A stretch of 38,875 nucleotides of DNA from Baffinella frigidus (lineage: Eukaryota > Cryptophyceae > Cryptomonadales > Baffinellaceae): NCBI GenBank assembly GCA_026770585.1, contig MU646373.1:861671-900545 (forward strand), read 5' to 3'. Positions 1 to 11,800 of the stretch are shown here, piece by piece. The translations under genes and the position numbers were made by a program. The notes under the pieces are model-generated. The model was given only the letters and a program-made list of their open reading frames with translations. It had not been told where the DNA came from and did not search any database. Within the stretch, counting starts at the first letter, position 1. Every line of letters starts with the position of its first letter.

Positions 1-36
1 GTAGGGCGTATGCGCCTACTGGTCACTTAAGGGATA
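1..36. mobile_element. Family B palindromic element, right end only
   Basis: The first 36 bases match the right half of the family B elements at 20060-20164 and 25341-25442, ending in CTTAAGGGATA. The left half lies outside the window. Internal module GTAGGGCGTATG is shared with those copies. Confidence 0.7.
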
Positions 37-39
37 TCC

Positions 40-208
40 GTCCCGAGGCGGGCCTGACCCGCGCGACTCCTGAGGTGGGCCGAACAGGGTTTCTGCCGCG
101 ATCCTTCTGCACCGGGGGGGCTGATGTGATCCGAAAGGAAGCATGGCCTTCCTGCAGAACAAGTTCCAGTGTTCGCCTATGTTGGGAGCTCGAAGAACCT
201 CAAGGACC
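40..208. other. Repeat-derived intergenic stretch with a 60-bp dispersed repeat
   Basis: There is no supportable gene. Bases 44-57 match the terminal repeat of the fold-back element at 9623-9884 (CCCGAGGCGGGCC). Bases about 127-190 are repeated in direct orientation at about 24288-24348; both copies can be read as the same peptide with mainly silent or single-residue differences, so this may be a relic exon. Confidence 0.5.
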
Positions 209-328
209 TACAGGGGTACCTCGCTCATAAGAAACCGCGCCCCCCTACGACCCTACAGTAGGAACATGCCTAGGGTCCTATGGTGGTCCTAGGGGGTGGG
301 CGTTTCTTATGAGCGAGGTACCCCTGTA
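209..328. mobile_element. Family A palindromic TA-flanked element (MITE-like)
   Basis: It starts TA-CAGGGGTACCTCGCTCATAA and ends with the inverse complement followed by TA. The interior is also near-palindromic, with modules CCTAGG, CTACAGTAGG and GGGCCC-like steps and runs of C (left) and G (right). It is about 120 bp with no coding capacity. TA duplication and short non-coding structure fit a Tc1/mariner-type non-autonomous element; the transposase is not in the window. Confidence 0.85.
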
Positions 329-391
329 AAGGACTGCTGGGCGAGGAGAGGGTGGTGACGGGTCTTTTCCAGGACCCTTCTCTCTCCAGGC

Positions 392-512
392 TACAGGGGC
401 ACCTCGCTCATAAAAACCCGCCACTCCCTAGGACCCTACAGTAGGGCTATGTCTAGGGCCCTATGGTGGTCCTAGGGGGGGGGCAGTTTCTTATGAGCGA
501 GGTACCCCTGTA
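392..512. mobile_element. Family A palindromic element
   Basis: A second full copy lies only 63 bp from the previous one, with TA at both ends and the same terminal repeats. The left arm differs slightly (CAGGGGCACCTCGCTCATAA). Confidence 0.85.
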
Positions 513-812
513 GCGGCATCAGGCGGTGCTGCTACATGTAGCTTGGCCCGTTGGGTCGGGGCGCGAACTTGCCGGGAGGCAGGGAGATAGAGAGAGAGAG
601 AGAGAGAGAGAGGGGGGGAGAGAGAGTGTGAGAGATGACTCGCGAATGAGGTGCGGCGGGCGAGAGAGATGACTCGGGATTCTAGGCCTCAGGAATAGGC
701 CTACCGAAGGCCTGCGCGGGAGGTTATTATGGTGGAAATGTTGGTCGCGGTCCGATTAAACGCGTATTTTCTTCGGGCGGGGGTCGGTGCGTGCCTGTAC
801 TCGCGAGTGCTG
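513..812. repeat. Intergenic stretch with AG microsatellite
   Basis: An AG dinucleotide run (about 587-650) is followed by G-rich sequence. Short ORFs here read through repeat ends and have no recognisable product. Confidence 0.6.
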
Positions 813-946
813 TGCAGGGGTACATGTACCTCGCTCATGAGAAAGCGTGCCCCCCCCAGGACCCTACAGTACACTGTAGGGCTATCTAAGACCCTATGGT
901 GGCCCAGGGGGGGGGGCGCTTTCTTATGAGCGAGGTACCCCCGCAG
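813..946. mobile_element. Family A palindromic element, with TG/CA flank
   Basis: Terminal repeats and the palindromic core match family A. The expected TA flanks read TG and CA, and a short insertion follows CAGGGGTAC in the left arm, so the copy is somewhat diverged. Confidence 0.75.
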
Positions 947-1037
947 AAGTGCGATGAGCAGAGGAGAGGCATTCGGGTGCACAGGGGTACTACTGTATTA
1001 CTCCCAAGCCTGAAAAAGAGTAACCCAAACGTATGAC

Positions 1038-1172
1038 TACAAGGGTACCTCTACATGGTACCTCGCTCATAAGAAAACGCCCCCCCCCCCAGGACTACCA
1101 TAGGACCCTAGGCATAGGCCTACGATAGGGTCATAGGAGGGGGCGTTTTCTGATGAGCGAGGTACCCCTGTA
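1038..1172. mobile_element. Family A palindromic element
   Basis: TA-flanked copy with a 12-bp duplication-like insertion in the left terminal repeat (GGGTACCTCTACATGGTACC). The core holds AGGCCTAC and CCTAGG steps. A related C-run/G-run palindrome without clear ends follows at about 1225-1300. Confidence 0.8.
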
Positions 1173-1346
1173 ACAATGGGCCCATCTCGGAATCCTAAGG
1201 GCCCCGACCTTACACCGCCTTCTCACAAACGCCCCCCCCTAACCCTGCAGCAGCTGCCGGTAGTGGTCCTACCGGTAGGAGGGGGGGCAGTGTCAACTTT
1301 CGACTGCTAGTGTGGACTTACGACAGCTGGTCCTCACACGACAGTG

Positions 1347-4300
1347 TCACGCCGCGACCACCCCCCCGGCAGACGGCGCCGTAGATGAAACAGAAGCCGC
1401 CGCCTCCGCAGGCGCGCCCGACTGTGGCGGAGGAGGATGTGAGGAGGTGTTCTGGAGCGTGTTGTCTGACGCTGTCGATGCCGGCCGCGCGCGGAGTTCT
1501 TTTTTGAGGGCGGCATTGGAGGCCTGGAGGTCGGCGTTTGTCTTGCGGGCGACCGCGAGTTGTTGCTCCGCTTGCGACGTGTCGTCCGCACGCTGCTGCT
1601 CCACGATGGCTTTGGATTCTTTGAGGAAAACGATTGTCTTGCAGTTGCTTGCGAGTTGCTGCTTCGCTTCCTCCAGATCTAGCCCCCGTTTGGTGCATTC
1701 GGACTGGTTTTGGGAGATAGCGATTTTGGCTGCCTTGACGTCGTCTCGCCGTTCTCCCAGCTCGCTCTCCAGCAACGTGATCTTCTCCTGGAGCTTAAGG
1801 AGCTGCTGAGTGTCGCCCCCCCCCTGCGCCAGCTCTGCCTGCAGCGTGTCGCACTTGGACTGGAATTCGTGGGTAGTAGATTCGGCCGCTGAAAGATCTT
1901 TCTGCAGTTTGTCCTTTTCGGACCCGAGCTTGGCGACTTGAACTTCAAGCAGCACAGTGTTTTCCTGGAGCCGTTTGTTCTCGGCCCCGATCTTCTTGTT
2001 TGCCGAGAGCTGCACACAAGAGGGCAAGGCCGTCACTTCTGCTGGTTCTTTCTTAAGTTAGCAGCAATCCAAGGACCGCTCGCGATCGCACCCCAAAGTT
2101 CTTGGACACGAGAGAGACCCAACTACCCAACTGCACGCACACAGCTGAGCGATGGATCTCCCGCAAGGATCCTTGGTGAGGTGGGGGCCTTGGCAAAAGA
2201 GGCTGTGTGGGTGCGTACTTGGCGGCCATGTTGGTGCTAACACAGGGCTCTCCTTGAAAAAGGCGGGCTGTGACCTCTTCGCTGAGTTTTTGTTCGGCGA
2301 CGGTCTTGGCGTTACGGAGCTTGTCCAGCTCAGCCTGAGTGTGGGTCTAGGGTTCAGCGCCGCCGGCAGGCTCTCTTGGTCGGGGCGCCCGCGCAGGGCC
2401 CGAGGGTGTCTGGGGGGGGGGCGGGCAGGCCACTCCTAGTATTCTGGTGCCCTCTTGTCAGTCGCCGTCAGACTCCGGGGGTGACTCCATGTCCGGGGTC
2501 GTGCCCTTCCTTGAAGTTAGGTTCACATGAAGGGCAGGAAGTTCTGAACCCTGAAACGTGATCAGATTCAAATGGGAAAAGCTTGAAGTTGCTTACCAGG
2601 CGAGAAGGGGAAAGACTTTTTTCGCAACAAGCCCATGTGGATTAACATGGGAAACTCCAGAGCAAATTGACAAACAAAATGACGTTCGGTAACAACCGAA
2701 ACGAATTTCAGAAATAGCGGGTGTGCGGTTTGCTCCTCTCGCGTGGTAATCGAGGCGTTCACCTTGACGTCTTCGCTCGAGACACCCGTTTTTGGCTTCC
2801 CAAAGAGATAGCTCCAAAACCCGGTTTGTTCCTGAACAAAACAATGTAGATGTCATGGACCATTTAGGGTTTCAGGTTGAGGAGTTAGGGTTTGGGGTTG
2901 AGGGTGAAGGGTTTAGGGATTAGGGTTTAGGGTTTAGGGATTAGGTTTCAGGGTTCCGGGTTTAGGGTTTAGGTTTAGGTTTAGGGGCTAGGGTTTAGGG
3001 TGTAGGATGTAGGGTGTAGGGTGCAGGGTTTAGTTTTTAGGGTTTAGAGTTTAGGGTGTAGGGTTTAGGGTGCAGGGTGCAGGGTTGAGGGTTGAGGGTT
3101 TAGAGTTTAGGGTTGAAGGTTCAGGTTTTAGGGTTTTAGGTTTAGGTTTTAGGTTTTAGGGTTTAGGATTTGGAGTCCAGGGTTTAGGGTTTAGGTTTTA
3201 GGGTTTGGCGTTTAGGGGCTCGGGGTTTCGGGGTAAGAGTTTAGGGCTTAGGGTTTAAGGTGTAAAGTTCAAGATTTAGGATTTAGAATTTAGGGTTTAG
3301 GGTTTAGGGTTTAGGATTCAGGATTTAGGGTTTAGTGTTTGAGGTTTAGAATTTATGGTTGAGAGTTTGAAGCTGTGACGAGCCCTTGTTGACTACCCGC
3401 AGCTGCACACATTGCGGGTACCCACGCTCATAAGCTATGCCTACCTGTATTCCAGCCTAGGCCAGAAATTTTCTAAAATTTCAATCAATTTCAGTCAAGA
3501 GTTTGAAAGTTTCGAAGTTTTCTTAGCCAGAAAAGGTGTCAACTCATGAGAGACCCGCTCTACGGTTGGCGCAAGTGACGCTGTTGAAACAGTCATGCAG
3601 GTGGAGAGTTCAGAGAATGTGAGGGTATTGGATAGGTTGTGAGCCTGAACCAAGTTCCTCTCTCGCTCTGCGTTTTGGAATCAGTACATCCAAAAAGGTA
3701 CTAAAGCCTATGTCAGCGTCTGTCGCTCTGGGAAAGCTCACCCGCTTGATGCGCTCCAGTTCCTTCGTCAAATCTTGCACCTGGAGGTGTGATTCGGGGA
3801 TGTCAACGTCATTCGCTTGGGAGCAAACCCGATTAGTCGGAGGCTTTAGGCCACTCAGATAATCAGCAAAGTTGCTGTCACAGATCAGCAGAAAAATGGT
3901 TTCTTCCCGAGTTGGCAGCGGTTCTACATCTCCCAACTCGGGAAGAAACCAATTCTTCGACATTTCGTATAAATACCCGAGAAACGGAAAACCCGCAATC
4001 GAAAGTCAATCGGTTCGAAGCGAGAACGTTCGGCCGCAGTAAAATCACTTGTAAAGTCGATCGGGGAAGAAAATCACCTTTGCGTGTGCCTGCTTCAGAT
4101 CCGCCTCGCCTTGTTCCGCCTTGGCGCGTGCCTTCTCCCGTTCCGCGGCTTCTCGCTCCACTTCCTCCCTCTGCATCTGTCAAAAAAATGGTTCATTGTT
4201 TCAGAACGTACAGAAGCTAGAGCAGCAGGGACAGCGCACCCCTAAACCCCGCTGTGAATTATCTGCCCCCCCCGTCAATCAAACGCAGCGCGCAAACCAG

Positions 4301-5039
4301 TGGTGCGACCTGGCACTGCACCAAACGGATCTCGGGTGCGCGGTTTCCAAAGCATTGGTCGAGCAAAACTTCAGGCTTCGCCGGTAGCATCAGGGTCGCT
4401 CGCACTTACCCGATCCTCCTCTGCGATTCTCGCGGCCTCTGCCTCCTCTTCCTTCAGCAGTCGTTCCTCCTGCCTCCCCCTCACACTGTCACCTTCTAGA
4501 AGCGGGGGGGGGCGGGTGATCAGCTCCGGGCCAGCGTTCGCACCAAACTATCCCTGGACCGCAAGGAGAGAGCGGGAGAGTGCCTCAGCCGCCGCTGCCG
4601 CTGCCTTCTGGAGGTTCTTCTTTTCCAAGCGCCTTTCTATGACCTCGTCGTCGCGCCGCGTGATGTCCTCCTCGACTGCCTTCGCGAACAACGCGAAGCG
4701 CTCGTTCATGGCCTGGCTGCGTGCCGCCGCGTCGGGGTCACCGGGGCACTTGTCGGGATGATTCACCAGCTGCCACCTGAGCAGCTTCTTTTTCAAGGTC
4801 GCAAGACCCTGCCAAAAACGGTTCCGGGGTCAGGTCATTCCACCATAGTTGGGGCTTGCAAGGGAGCTAAGCAAGCGATCTTGGCCTCACGATCACCCAT
4901 GCCCATACGGTTCGAACATAGGTGAATAGGCAGGCACCTTGGTCATGTCGTCTTTTTCCTTGATGTCAGGTAGCCGCTTCAGCGCCAGGGGGTTGTCTGC
5001 GGCTCCAAGCTCCTCCCACATCGTGTCGAACTCCGCCAT
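1347..5039 (-). CDS. J-domain and coiled-coil protein, 7 exons (454 aa model)
   Basis: Exons on the minus strand: 5039-4938, 4808-4560, 4469-4410, 4176-4079, 3874-3742, 2334-2275 and 2009-1347. The frame stays open through all splice phases. The start is the ATG at 5039-5037 (CACGATGGCGG). Residues 40-54 look like J-domain helix II plus the HPDK motif (H51 to K54), which in known J proteins stimulates Hsp70 ATPase. Residues about 65-400 are charged heptad-rich helix (ERLLKEEEAEAARIAEEDR, KELERIKR), so a long coiled coil is expected. The last 45 residues are Pro/Ser/Ala-rich. Donors at exons 3 (GTAAGT) and 5 (GTGAGC) are strong; that of exon 2 (GTCCAG) is weak and is the least certain joint. 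The resemblance of the HPDK region to NFKBIL1-type J-like segments is only impressionistic. It diverges from the 5840 gene. Intron 5 is filled with TTTAGGG-like repeat. Confidence 0.72.
2870..3365 (-). repeat. Telomere-like TTTAGGG array inside intron 5 of the J-domain gene
   Basis: About 500 bp of degenerate TTTAGGG, TGTAGGG, TTGAGGG and TGCAGGG units. On the coding strand of the host gene this reads CCCTAAA, the same sense orientation as the arrays in the plus-strand genes. It is interstitial, not a chromosome end. Confidence 0.85.
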
Positions 5040-5839
5040 CGTGAGGAAGGCAACGGCCTTCCTCACCCACCAACCTAGTGGATCCACAACGGGAATCTAC
5101 GACTCCTCTACAGCTGTATCATCAGAACCGCTCCCACTCGCCAACAAACTATTATTAGTATCATATCTCGGCAGGTGAACTCGAGGTGAAGGGAAGGGAC
5201 GCGTGATCGGTCAGCAGATCACGCGTCCACGATGGATTGAAACAATTTTCGGGGTCAACTCCTACGTACGTGTGGTAACACGCGTCAGCAATTAGTATCA
5301 TATCTCGGCAGGTGAAGGGAAGAGACGCGTGATCGGTCAGCAGATCACGCGTCCACGATGGATTGAAACCATTTTCGGGGTCAACTCCTACGTACGTGTG
5401 GTAACACGCGTCAGCAAATGAAACAAGAGGTCTTTCACAGTTCTCCAGTCAATTTTATTACAAATTTTAAAAATAACGGCACAAATCTTTCCCGACACGT
5501 CCATCGATTGCCCAAGCGTGACAATCGATGGACCAAAATTCCTTACGAGGTCGTAGCCTTGGCGAACGAAACTTATGAAATTAAAACCACCGGTCAGATT
5601 TGATCCTAATTTTAACTTTTGCGTCCATCGATCCATGAAGTTTTTTTATCGTGGATTTTTGGATGATTTATCTTCGTGGGAAATCAAGGATTGTCCTGGT
5701 TATCCTGTCCCAGAAGACCAACACCATAGGAAACTGCATAGGGTGGAGATCCCCTTGCCAGCAACACCCCATCCCGTCCGCAATCCAGGTGAGAAGAAAG
5801 AAGAACGCCATCTGCGACTCCTCTATCCTGTCCGTCACG
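5040..5839. promoter_or_regulatory. Divergent intergenic region between the J-domain and coiled-coil genes
   Basis: The two genes start 800 bp apart and are transcribed away from each other, so both promoters should lie here; no TATA box can be assigned. It contains a 125-134 bp direct tandem repeat (5157-5417), a hairpin (about 5501-5531, TCCATCGATTG arms) and, at about 5789, CAATCCAG followed by GTGAGAAG, which could be a 5'-UTR splice donor of the plus-strand gene. Confidence 0.55.
5157..5417. repeat. Direct tandem repeat, two units
   Basis: Units 5157-5290 and 5294-5417 are nearly identical. Unit 1 carries an extra 10 or so bases after GGCAGGTGAA. Each unit contains an internal inverted repeat, GACGCGTGATC ... 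GATCACGCGTC, and ends ACACGCGTCAGCA. Confidence 0.85.
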
Positions 5840-8800
5840 ATGTCGGGAGGCCCCTTCAACCCCGTCAAGGACCTGGTGCGGGACGCGAAAAGCACCGACC
5901 ACCTCAAGGACATCAAGACCAAGATCTCGAAAGACTCTACGTCGCTGACGCTCCTTTTCGGCGGCAACCCCGTGGAAGGTAAGTGAATCCATCCTCCGTT
6001 TGCTCGACTTGGCCGGAGACGCTTTGCTTTGCTCGACTTGGCCGGAGACGCTAATCCATCCTCCGTTTGCTCGACTTGGCCGGAGACACTCCTCGTGTCC
6101 TGTCGCAGTGTCCTCCCTGCGCCCTGACGCAGCAGCCCGAAAATGCAGGCGAGTACTCCCTCGACGCGCTCTGCCCCCCCGGGAGCTCGAACACGGACTA
6201 CCTGGACCACCTCGTAGCTGTCAGCCCGGCGCTCCACGTGTGCCGCGTCTACCTCTCCCTCGCCAACCACAAGGAGGAGGAGGTCGTCGTGTTGCTTCTC
6301 AACGCTGGGCAGGCCACCATCGGCGACCTTCGCGCAGCCCTTGCCGACGAGTTCAACAACCGCCGCTTCCCGGTTCTTCGCACCACCGCCACCTCTCCAG
6401 CCACCTCCTGGCCCAGCGAGCAGCTGGTGTTCCTGAGCGAGACGGGCGAGAAGCTGGACGACGATGCGACGCGCCCCGTCGCGTCAGACAGCGAGATGCG
6501 CGACTTCGGTCGCCACTCTGCCGTCATCGCCCAGCTCAAGATCCCGAAAGCCGCCGGGAACCGCATGGGGGCCGTGCTCCCGTGGGACTCCGCGGAGCAC
6601 GAAGCGTTCGCGAATTCTTCTGTTTACTTCTTCGCTCTCAAGGTCGCTCCCCAAACGAGTCTGATCCATGCTGTGCAGCCGCGTGCCGTCGCTAACTTCA
6701 CGTGAACTGGTCCCGGGCCCCCGATTCCACACGCCGGTTGCACCTTCAAAATGAACTCCGCATCCCCAAGCAGGCCGACGGGATTTCGGAGGTCGCGAAA
6801 GGCGAGGAGGAGATCCCTGAGCGCCTGTCGCGATATACGCTTGGGAAGGATCTCATTGCCCAGCAGCTCCTCGCTGGCCAGGTGAGCCCTCTCTCGAAAG
6901 AACCGCAGGCCCTCTCGTGTGGGAGGTAGGCGTATACGGCCTTATCGAAGACATTCATATGGAGGCTCCGTGCGCATAGCGCATCCGCCCCGGGGGCGGA
7001 GGCACCCTGACTTCAGCGTTTTGCTTTCAGTCAAGTTGATTCTCTCGCACCATGACCTCTCAGCCGTGCGGCAGGTCCCGGAAGCATCCGAGGCCGTCGA
7101 CAACGCACAGGTTAGCGCGCCCCTAGTCCCTCCATTTCACTGCCAGGGCGGAGTTTTTTGTATTAGTCAACTCAAGGCGAAAAACGATTTTCGAAGTATC
7201 GAATCTGGGCATCTAGTTTCTAAGTTGACAGATTTTGTGGGTGAATTGACTTTAAAAAATCTCCGGCCTGGCAGTGCATTTCCAAGTTGTGCGTAACCTG
7301 ACGCTTTCCCCTGTACCTGACTCTCACCGTTCGTGCGCCAGGGTGGGGTTTTGACCCCGGAGAAGATCCTGGAGGATATCGACAGCAACGCCCCTGTCTC
7401 TGCGCGGGAGGACACCACCCAAGTGCAAGGTACAGCCGGGAGCGGCTATCTTCAGATTCCCCTGCCCGTCCACACAGCAGGCTGCAAAGATGTTTCTTGG
7501 ATAACCCATAAGGGGATAATCCATAGCCCCTACGGTAAGCAATACCGTAGGGACATAGGGAGGTTCCTACGGATAAGGTAGTGGAAAGTCGGGCAAAATC
7601 GGGCCGAAAATACCTTCGTAGCCAGCTGTGTGGTTGGTTGCGATACGAATAAACGCTTGTTTTCTCTCCAGGGGGGACATACAACGCGTTTCGCATCTCC
7701 TACGTTGGCCGCCTCATCGACGCATCTCGCCGCATCCCTTCTCTCGCCACCAAGAACAGAATCCAAATGTTGGGCATGAAGTTCGCGGTAAGCCACTATC
7801 CTATTTCAAATGGCTCCAACAGAGGAGGGAAACGCCAGACCCTGTGGCACGGGAGAAAACACTACTGCACTTTTCAGCATCCGTGCCACTGCTTACGATC
7901 ATGGATTATTTTTGACGTTTCTGCCCCGGCTGAGTCTTGTGGCGCCTCCACACCCTTAACTCTAAACCCCACACCCCCAACCCTCCGCAGAGGATGGCGA
8001 AGCACGAGAGCAACACCCCCGAGGTACCCCCCTGCGACCGAAAGCTTTGATGCTGTGATGCTTTGATTGTTTTGACCATGCCGACAAGTCCTCTGCAGAG
8101 TGAGGAGAGATTGAAGGAACCCTGGAACGTTCCTGAGACATCCTCTAGCAGTCATCTAGCAGTCCTATAGTCGTGTCTGCATTGGTGTGACTCCGAGTCC
8201 GGTGTCGGTTCCTACCCTCGACCCACAGGAGACCCCTTTCTACCCTGAAGAGTATGTCTCTGGTGTAGTAGACAACGCTCTTTCCCTCAGACTGTGAGCC
8301 GTGCCCTACCCGACTCAACGGCCAATAGATAAGTCAGTCATGTGACCCCATGTCTGTGATCGTGACCCACGCAGTCGGCGAACATCCGTGTCGCGTCGCT
8401 TGTGGAGGGGTTTGATTCCATCGATGAGGAGACGGAGACCAGCATCAGGGACCTCTTCAGCACTCCTGCCGCATTCATCGAGAAGGTGCCTCAGCCTCCT
8501 TCGTCCCCCAGTACCGGGGCCTAGGCCTGGGCCTGCAAAGCTCCGAGAACACCTCAACGCCCACAGAAATGCTCCAGTGAAGCGATGCTAGGCTAGATGG
8601 CATCTGGAACGCTTGCAGCTCCAAGTCGCTCGCTGGACACTAATGGGAAACGCGGAGCCAATGCCCAGTCCTGTGGGGAAAGCATCGTTTCCTGTCCACT
8701 TAGAACGTGGTACGATTGTGTTCTTGACATGTGTTGTTAACATATACACCATCTGGCAGTTGTCTGCCATGCGACTGACGAAGCACGACTCCGAGGCCGC

Positions 8801-11800
8801 GTCCAAGAAATTCTCGGAACTCAACACCGTATGCCCCTTTGACCCCCCACCTTCCACAACGCACGCCCGTTCGACGACCTAACGACCTGCAGGGATCTCA
8901 GCAATGTGCACCCCCCTCACTCTGCACCCCCTTTCTCTTGTGGCGTGTTGAGTGGTTGGGGGTTTCTACTGGTCGTTTTTTTGTCAGTAGAGTCGATCCT
9001 CTCTCCTGCCCCGGCGCTCATCGGTGCAAACGGCAGCGGTCGTGAGGTTCGCAAGTGCTCACACCAGGACGAGAGAGAGAGAGACCTCCACCTGTTTGCA
9101 TCCCGTACGTGCCCTGTGTCCGCCCGTTTAACACGTGCCACTCCAGAGACCCTTAGCCCTAAACTTTAAACCATGAACCGACCCCCCAAACCCAAACCCC
9201 TAAACCCTGAACCCAAACCCCTATCCCTTTGCAGACTCTGGGGTTCCAGGAGAAGGTCCGGTGCGCGGACCCGTCGACAGCCACCATGTCCACCTCAAGG
9301 GTCCCCCCCTGCCCACTCGACTTAACTCAGTGACTTTACTCCTGGCACGCGACTCAGTGACTTTACTCCTGCCATGCGACGCCCACTGTGACCTTATCAA
9401 TTTCAGGGAATCGTTATATTTACTACGGTAGGCCGCAGGGCTCCCAGCCCGCGTTCTGGGCCTTGGGGCTCTACGGCCTACCGTACTCTGTACCGCACTG
9501 GAAATTTCCCTAAAATCGATTGGATTTCGCAGTTGGACGTGTTCGTCGATGGCTGCCTGGAGCTGCAGCCGCTCTTCCAGGCTCTTGTCGCCGAGTTCGC
9601 GAAGGCAGCGGTGAGTTGATTTGTGTCCCGAGGCGGGCCTATCTCACACCCGTTATGAGGCGGTCTTGGAGGAGCCGTGACTGTGAGCGACTGTGCGAAC
9701 CGCCGCCTAGCTCTGTCTCACTGTATTTGGTCTCACCAATTTAGCGAGACCAGGCTCTTTTCCGCTCCAACGTTGACGGATTTGTACCACACAATCAGCG
9801 TGTCAACTTAAGAATAGGCAGCCAAGCCGAGTGAGGCAGAGTTAGGTGGCAGATAGCGTGTGAGATAGACCCGCCTCGGGACAGATGTAGACCCAGGTTC
9901 AATGCCATCTAGAGGGTGCAGCTGGAACTGACCTTGCTCGTGGGCAGCGCAATTGATGCTGACATGTGGGACCGCGTCAGGAATTCGAGACGACGAGGAG
10001 CGAGGAGGCTTTTGCTGGAATGTCGGACACTTTCACAGCCAACGTATCGAAGGTATTCACTGCCACAGGGGAACGCAGCGTGTGGTGGTCACATTTCTTT
10101 GACTACGGAAAGCTCAGGGAAGGGAAGTGAGTGACGCCACACCTTATCAAGCGTTCTGGCACCCGGTCCTCGCTTGCTTTGCACTGCAGTGCTATCTACA
10201 CCCTTGAAACTCCCTGCACCTTGCGGCATGGCAGGCCAAGGAGGTCCTGAAGTCGGAGGTTGCCCGGGCCAAGGAGGAGGCGAACAATCACGCGGAGCTC
10301 AGGAAGATCGCGAAAGAGTCGAGCGCTTTCCACTTTCTCGCTGCCGAACAGGTGGCCCGTGTTCCTGCACACCAAATGTCTAGTTGCGTTCTCACTTAGT
10401 GTCTGGCTGCGCCGCACCCTAAACCCTAAACCCTAAGCCCTAAACTCTAAACCCTAAACCCTAAACCCTAAACCCTAAACCCTAAACCCTAAACCCTAAA
10501 CCCTAAACCCTAAACCCTAAACCCTAAACCCTTACCCGAAACCCTGAACCCGAAACCTTGAGCCCGAAACCCTAACCCGAAACCCAAAACCGTAAACCCA
10601 TGCACGTGTATATGTGCGTGCATCTAGAAGGCTCGGACGGAGGGTGCTGACGGTTGACCCTCCACTTTCTCGCTGCCGGGAAGGTGGAGGTAGCCTCGAT
10701 GGGGTTGTGGGGCGGGGGGTTGACCACGTCCTGTGTCTGGTCCAGCCCCCGACCCACATCCAGTGTCGTGTCCCTCGGCACGGGCCACGCCAGACCCGTA
10801 ACCTCGCCATAACGTTTAAGGCTCATAACCTATGGACTTCTTAACCCATCAGATTTCGTGGGCGAGGGAGAACGTGGCGCTCGCGCAGCGCAACTCTGCC
10901 GACAAACTCTCCCGCCTCGATGCAGGCAAGCAATCCTAGCCCGTAGTTCTGCACCCTACACCCTAAACTCTATCACCTGATTCCTACACCCTGAACCCGA
11001 AACCCTAATCTTTAGCACTAGGGTGTACGCAGAACTGTGGTGTACGGTCTGCGTCGAGCGCTCCAACCTCAGTTCGCTCCTCTAACCCCTACCCCCCATG
11101 AAACATAAACCTTAAACCCTTAACGCTATGAAACATAGACCCTAAACCTTTCACGCTAAACCCTATCCTCTAAACCCTGACCCATAACGTAAAATAAACT
11201 TGGCTCTTGTTCGGAACACGGCAGTACTCCTGAAGAAGAAGAAGAAGAAGAAGAAGAGACTCACAACCTGGGCCTGAAGAAGAAGAGGTTCATAATCTGT
11301 CTCTGAAGAGGCGCGCATGTGTGTGCGCAGAGCTGGCTCGGCTCCACGCGGAGCGCGACCGCGAGGCGAGCGCGTCCAAGGCCCTCGAGGTCTGCGAACG
11401 AGATCTCCCCTACAATAGTTGACTGAACCGGCATGTTTTTTTCGTGGACGTTAACCACACCGGGAAAGACTAGTACCGCAGAGGCCTAATCCGCAGAAAT
11501 ACTAATCGTTAGTCCGTCGTACGCGGGACTCTCTCACCGAGGGTTGCGAGAGACAAACCGCGGCAAGGTCGTCACGTCCGTCCTGCGGCTTGTGCACAGA
11601 CGCATGCCTTGTATCTGCGGCAAACAAAATGGAGAAGGATTGATAGATTAGTCCCTCAGAAGCCTGAAGTAAGTCAACGGTCGTGGCGCACCATGCGGGG
11701 CCTGAGACCGGCGCGTGTGTGCAGGCGCATGCCGCGTTTCTGCGGAAGGAGGCGATGGACGAGCTCAGCGTGGCGAAGCGCCTCCAGGACAAGGTCAACT

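Noticed and set aside
5157-5417. Possible CRISPR array
   Set aside because: Only two long direct units with no short spacers, in a eukaryotic intergenic region.
6000-6695. 231-codon open frame overlapping exon 2 of the coiled-coil gene
   Set aside because: It is a shifted frame; only the overlapping frame joins exons 1 and 3 in phase and gives a plausible protein.
10532-10826. ORFs with repeated GFRV/NPKP-like peptides (also at 12055-12330 and 25749-25982)
   Set aside because: They are translations of telomere-like arrays, not genes.
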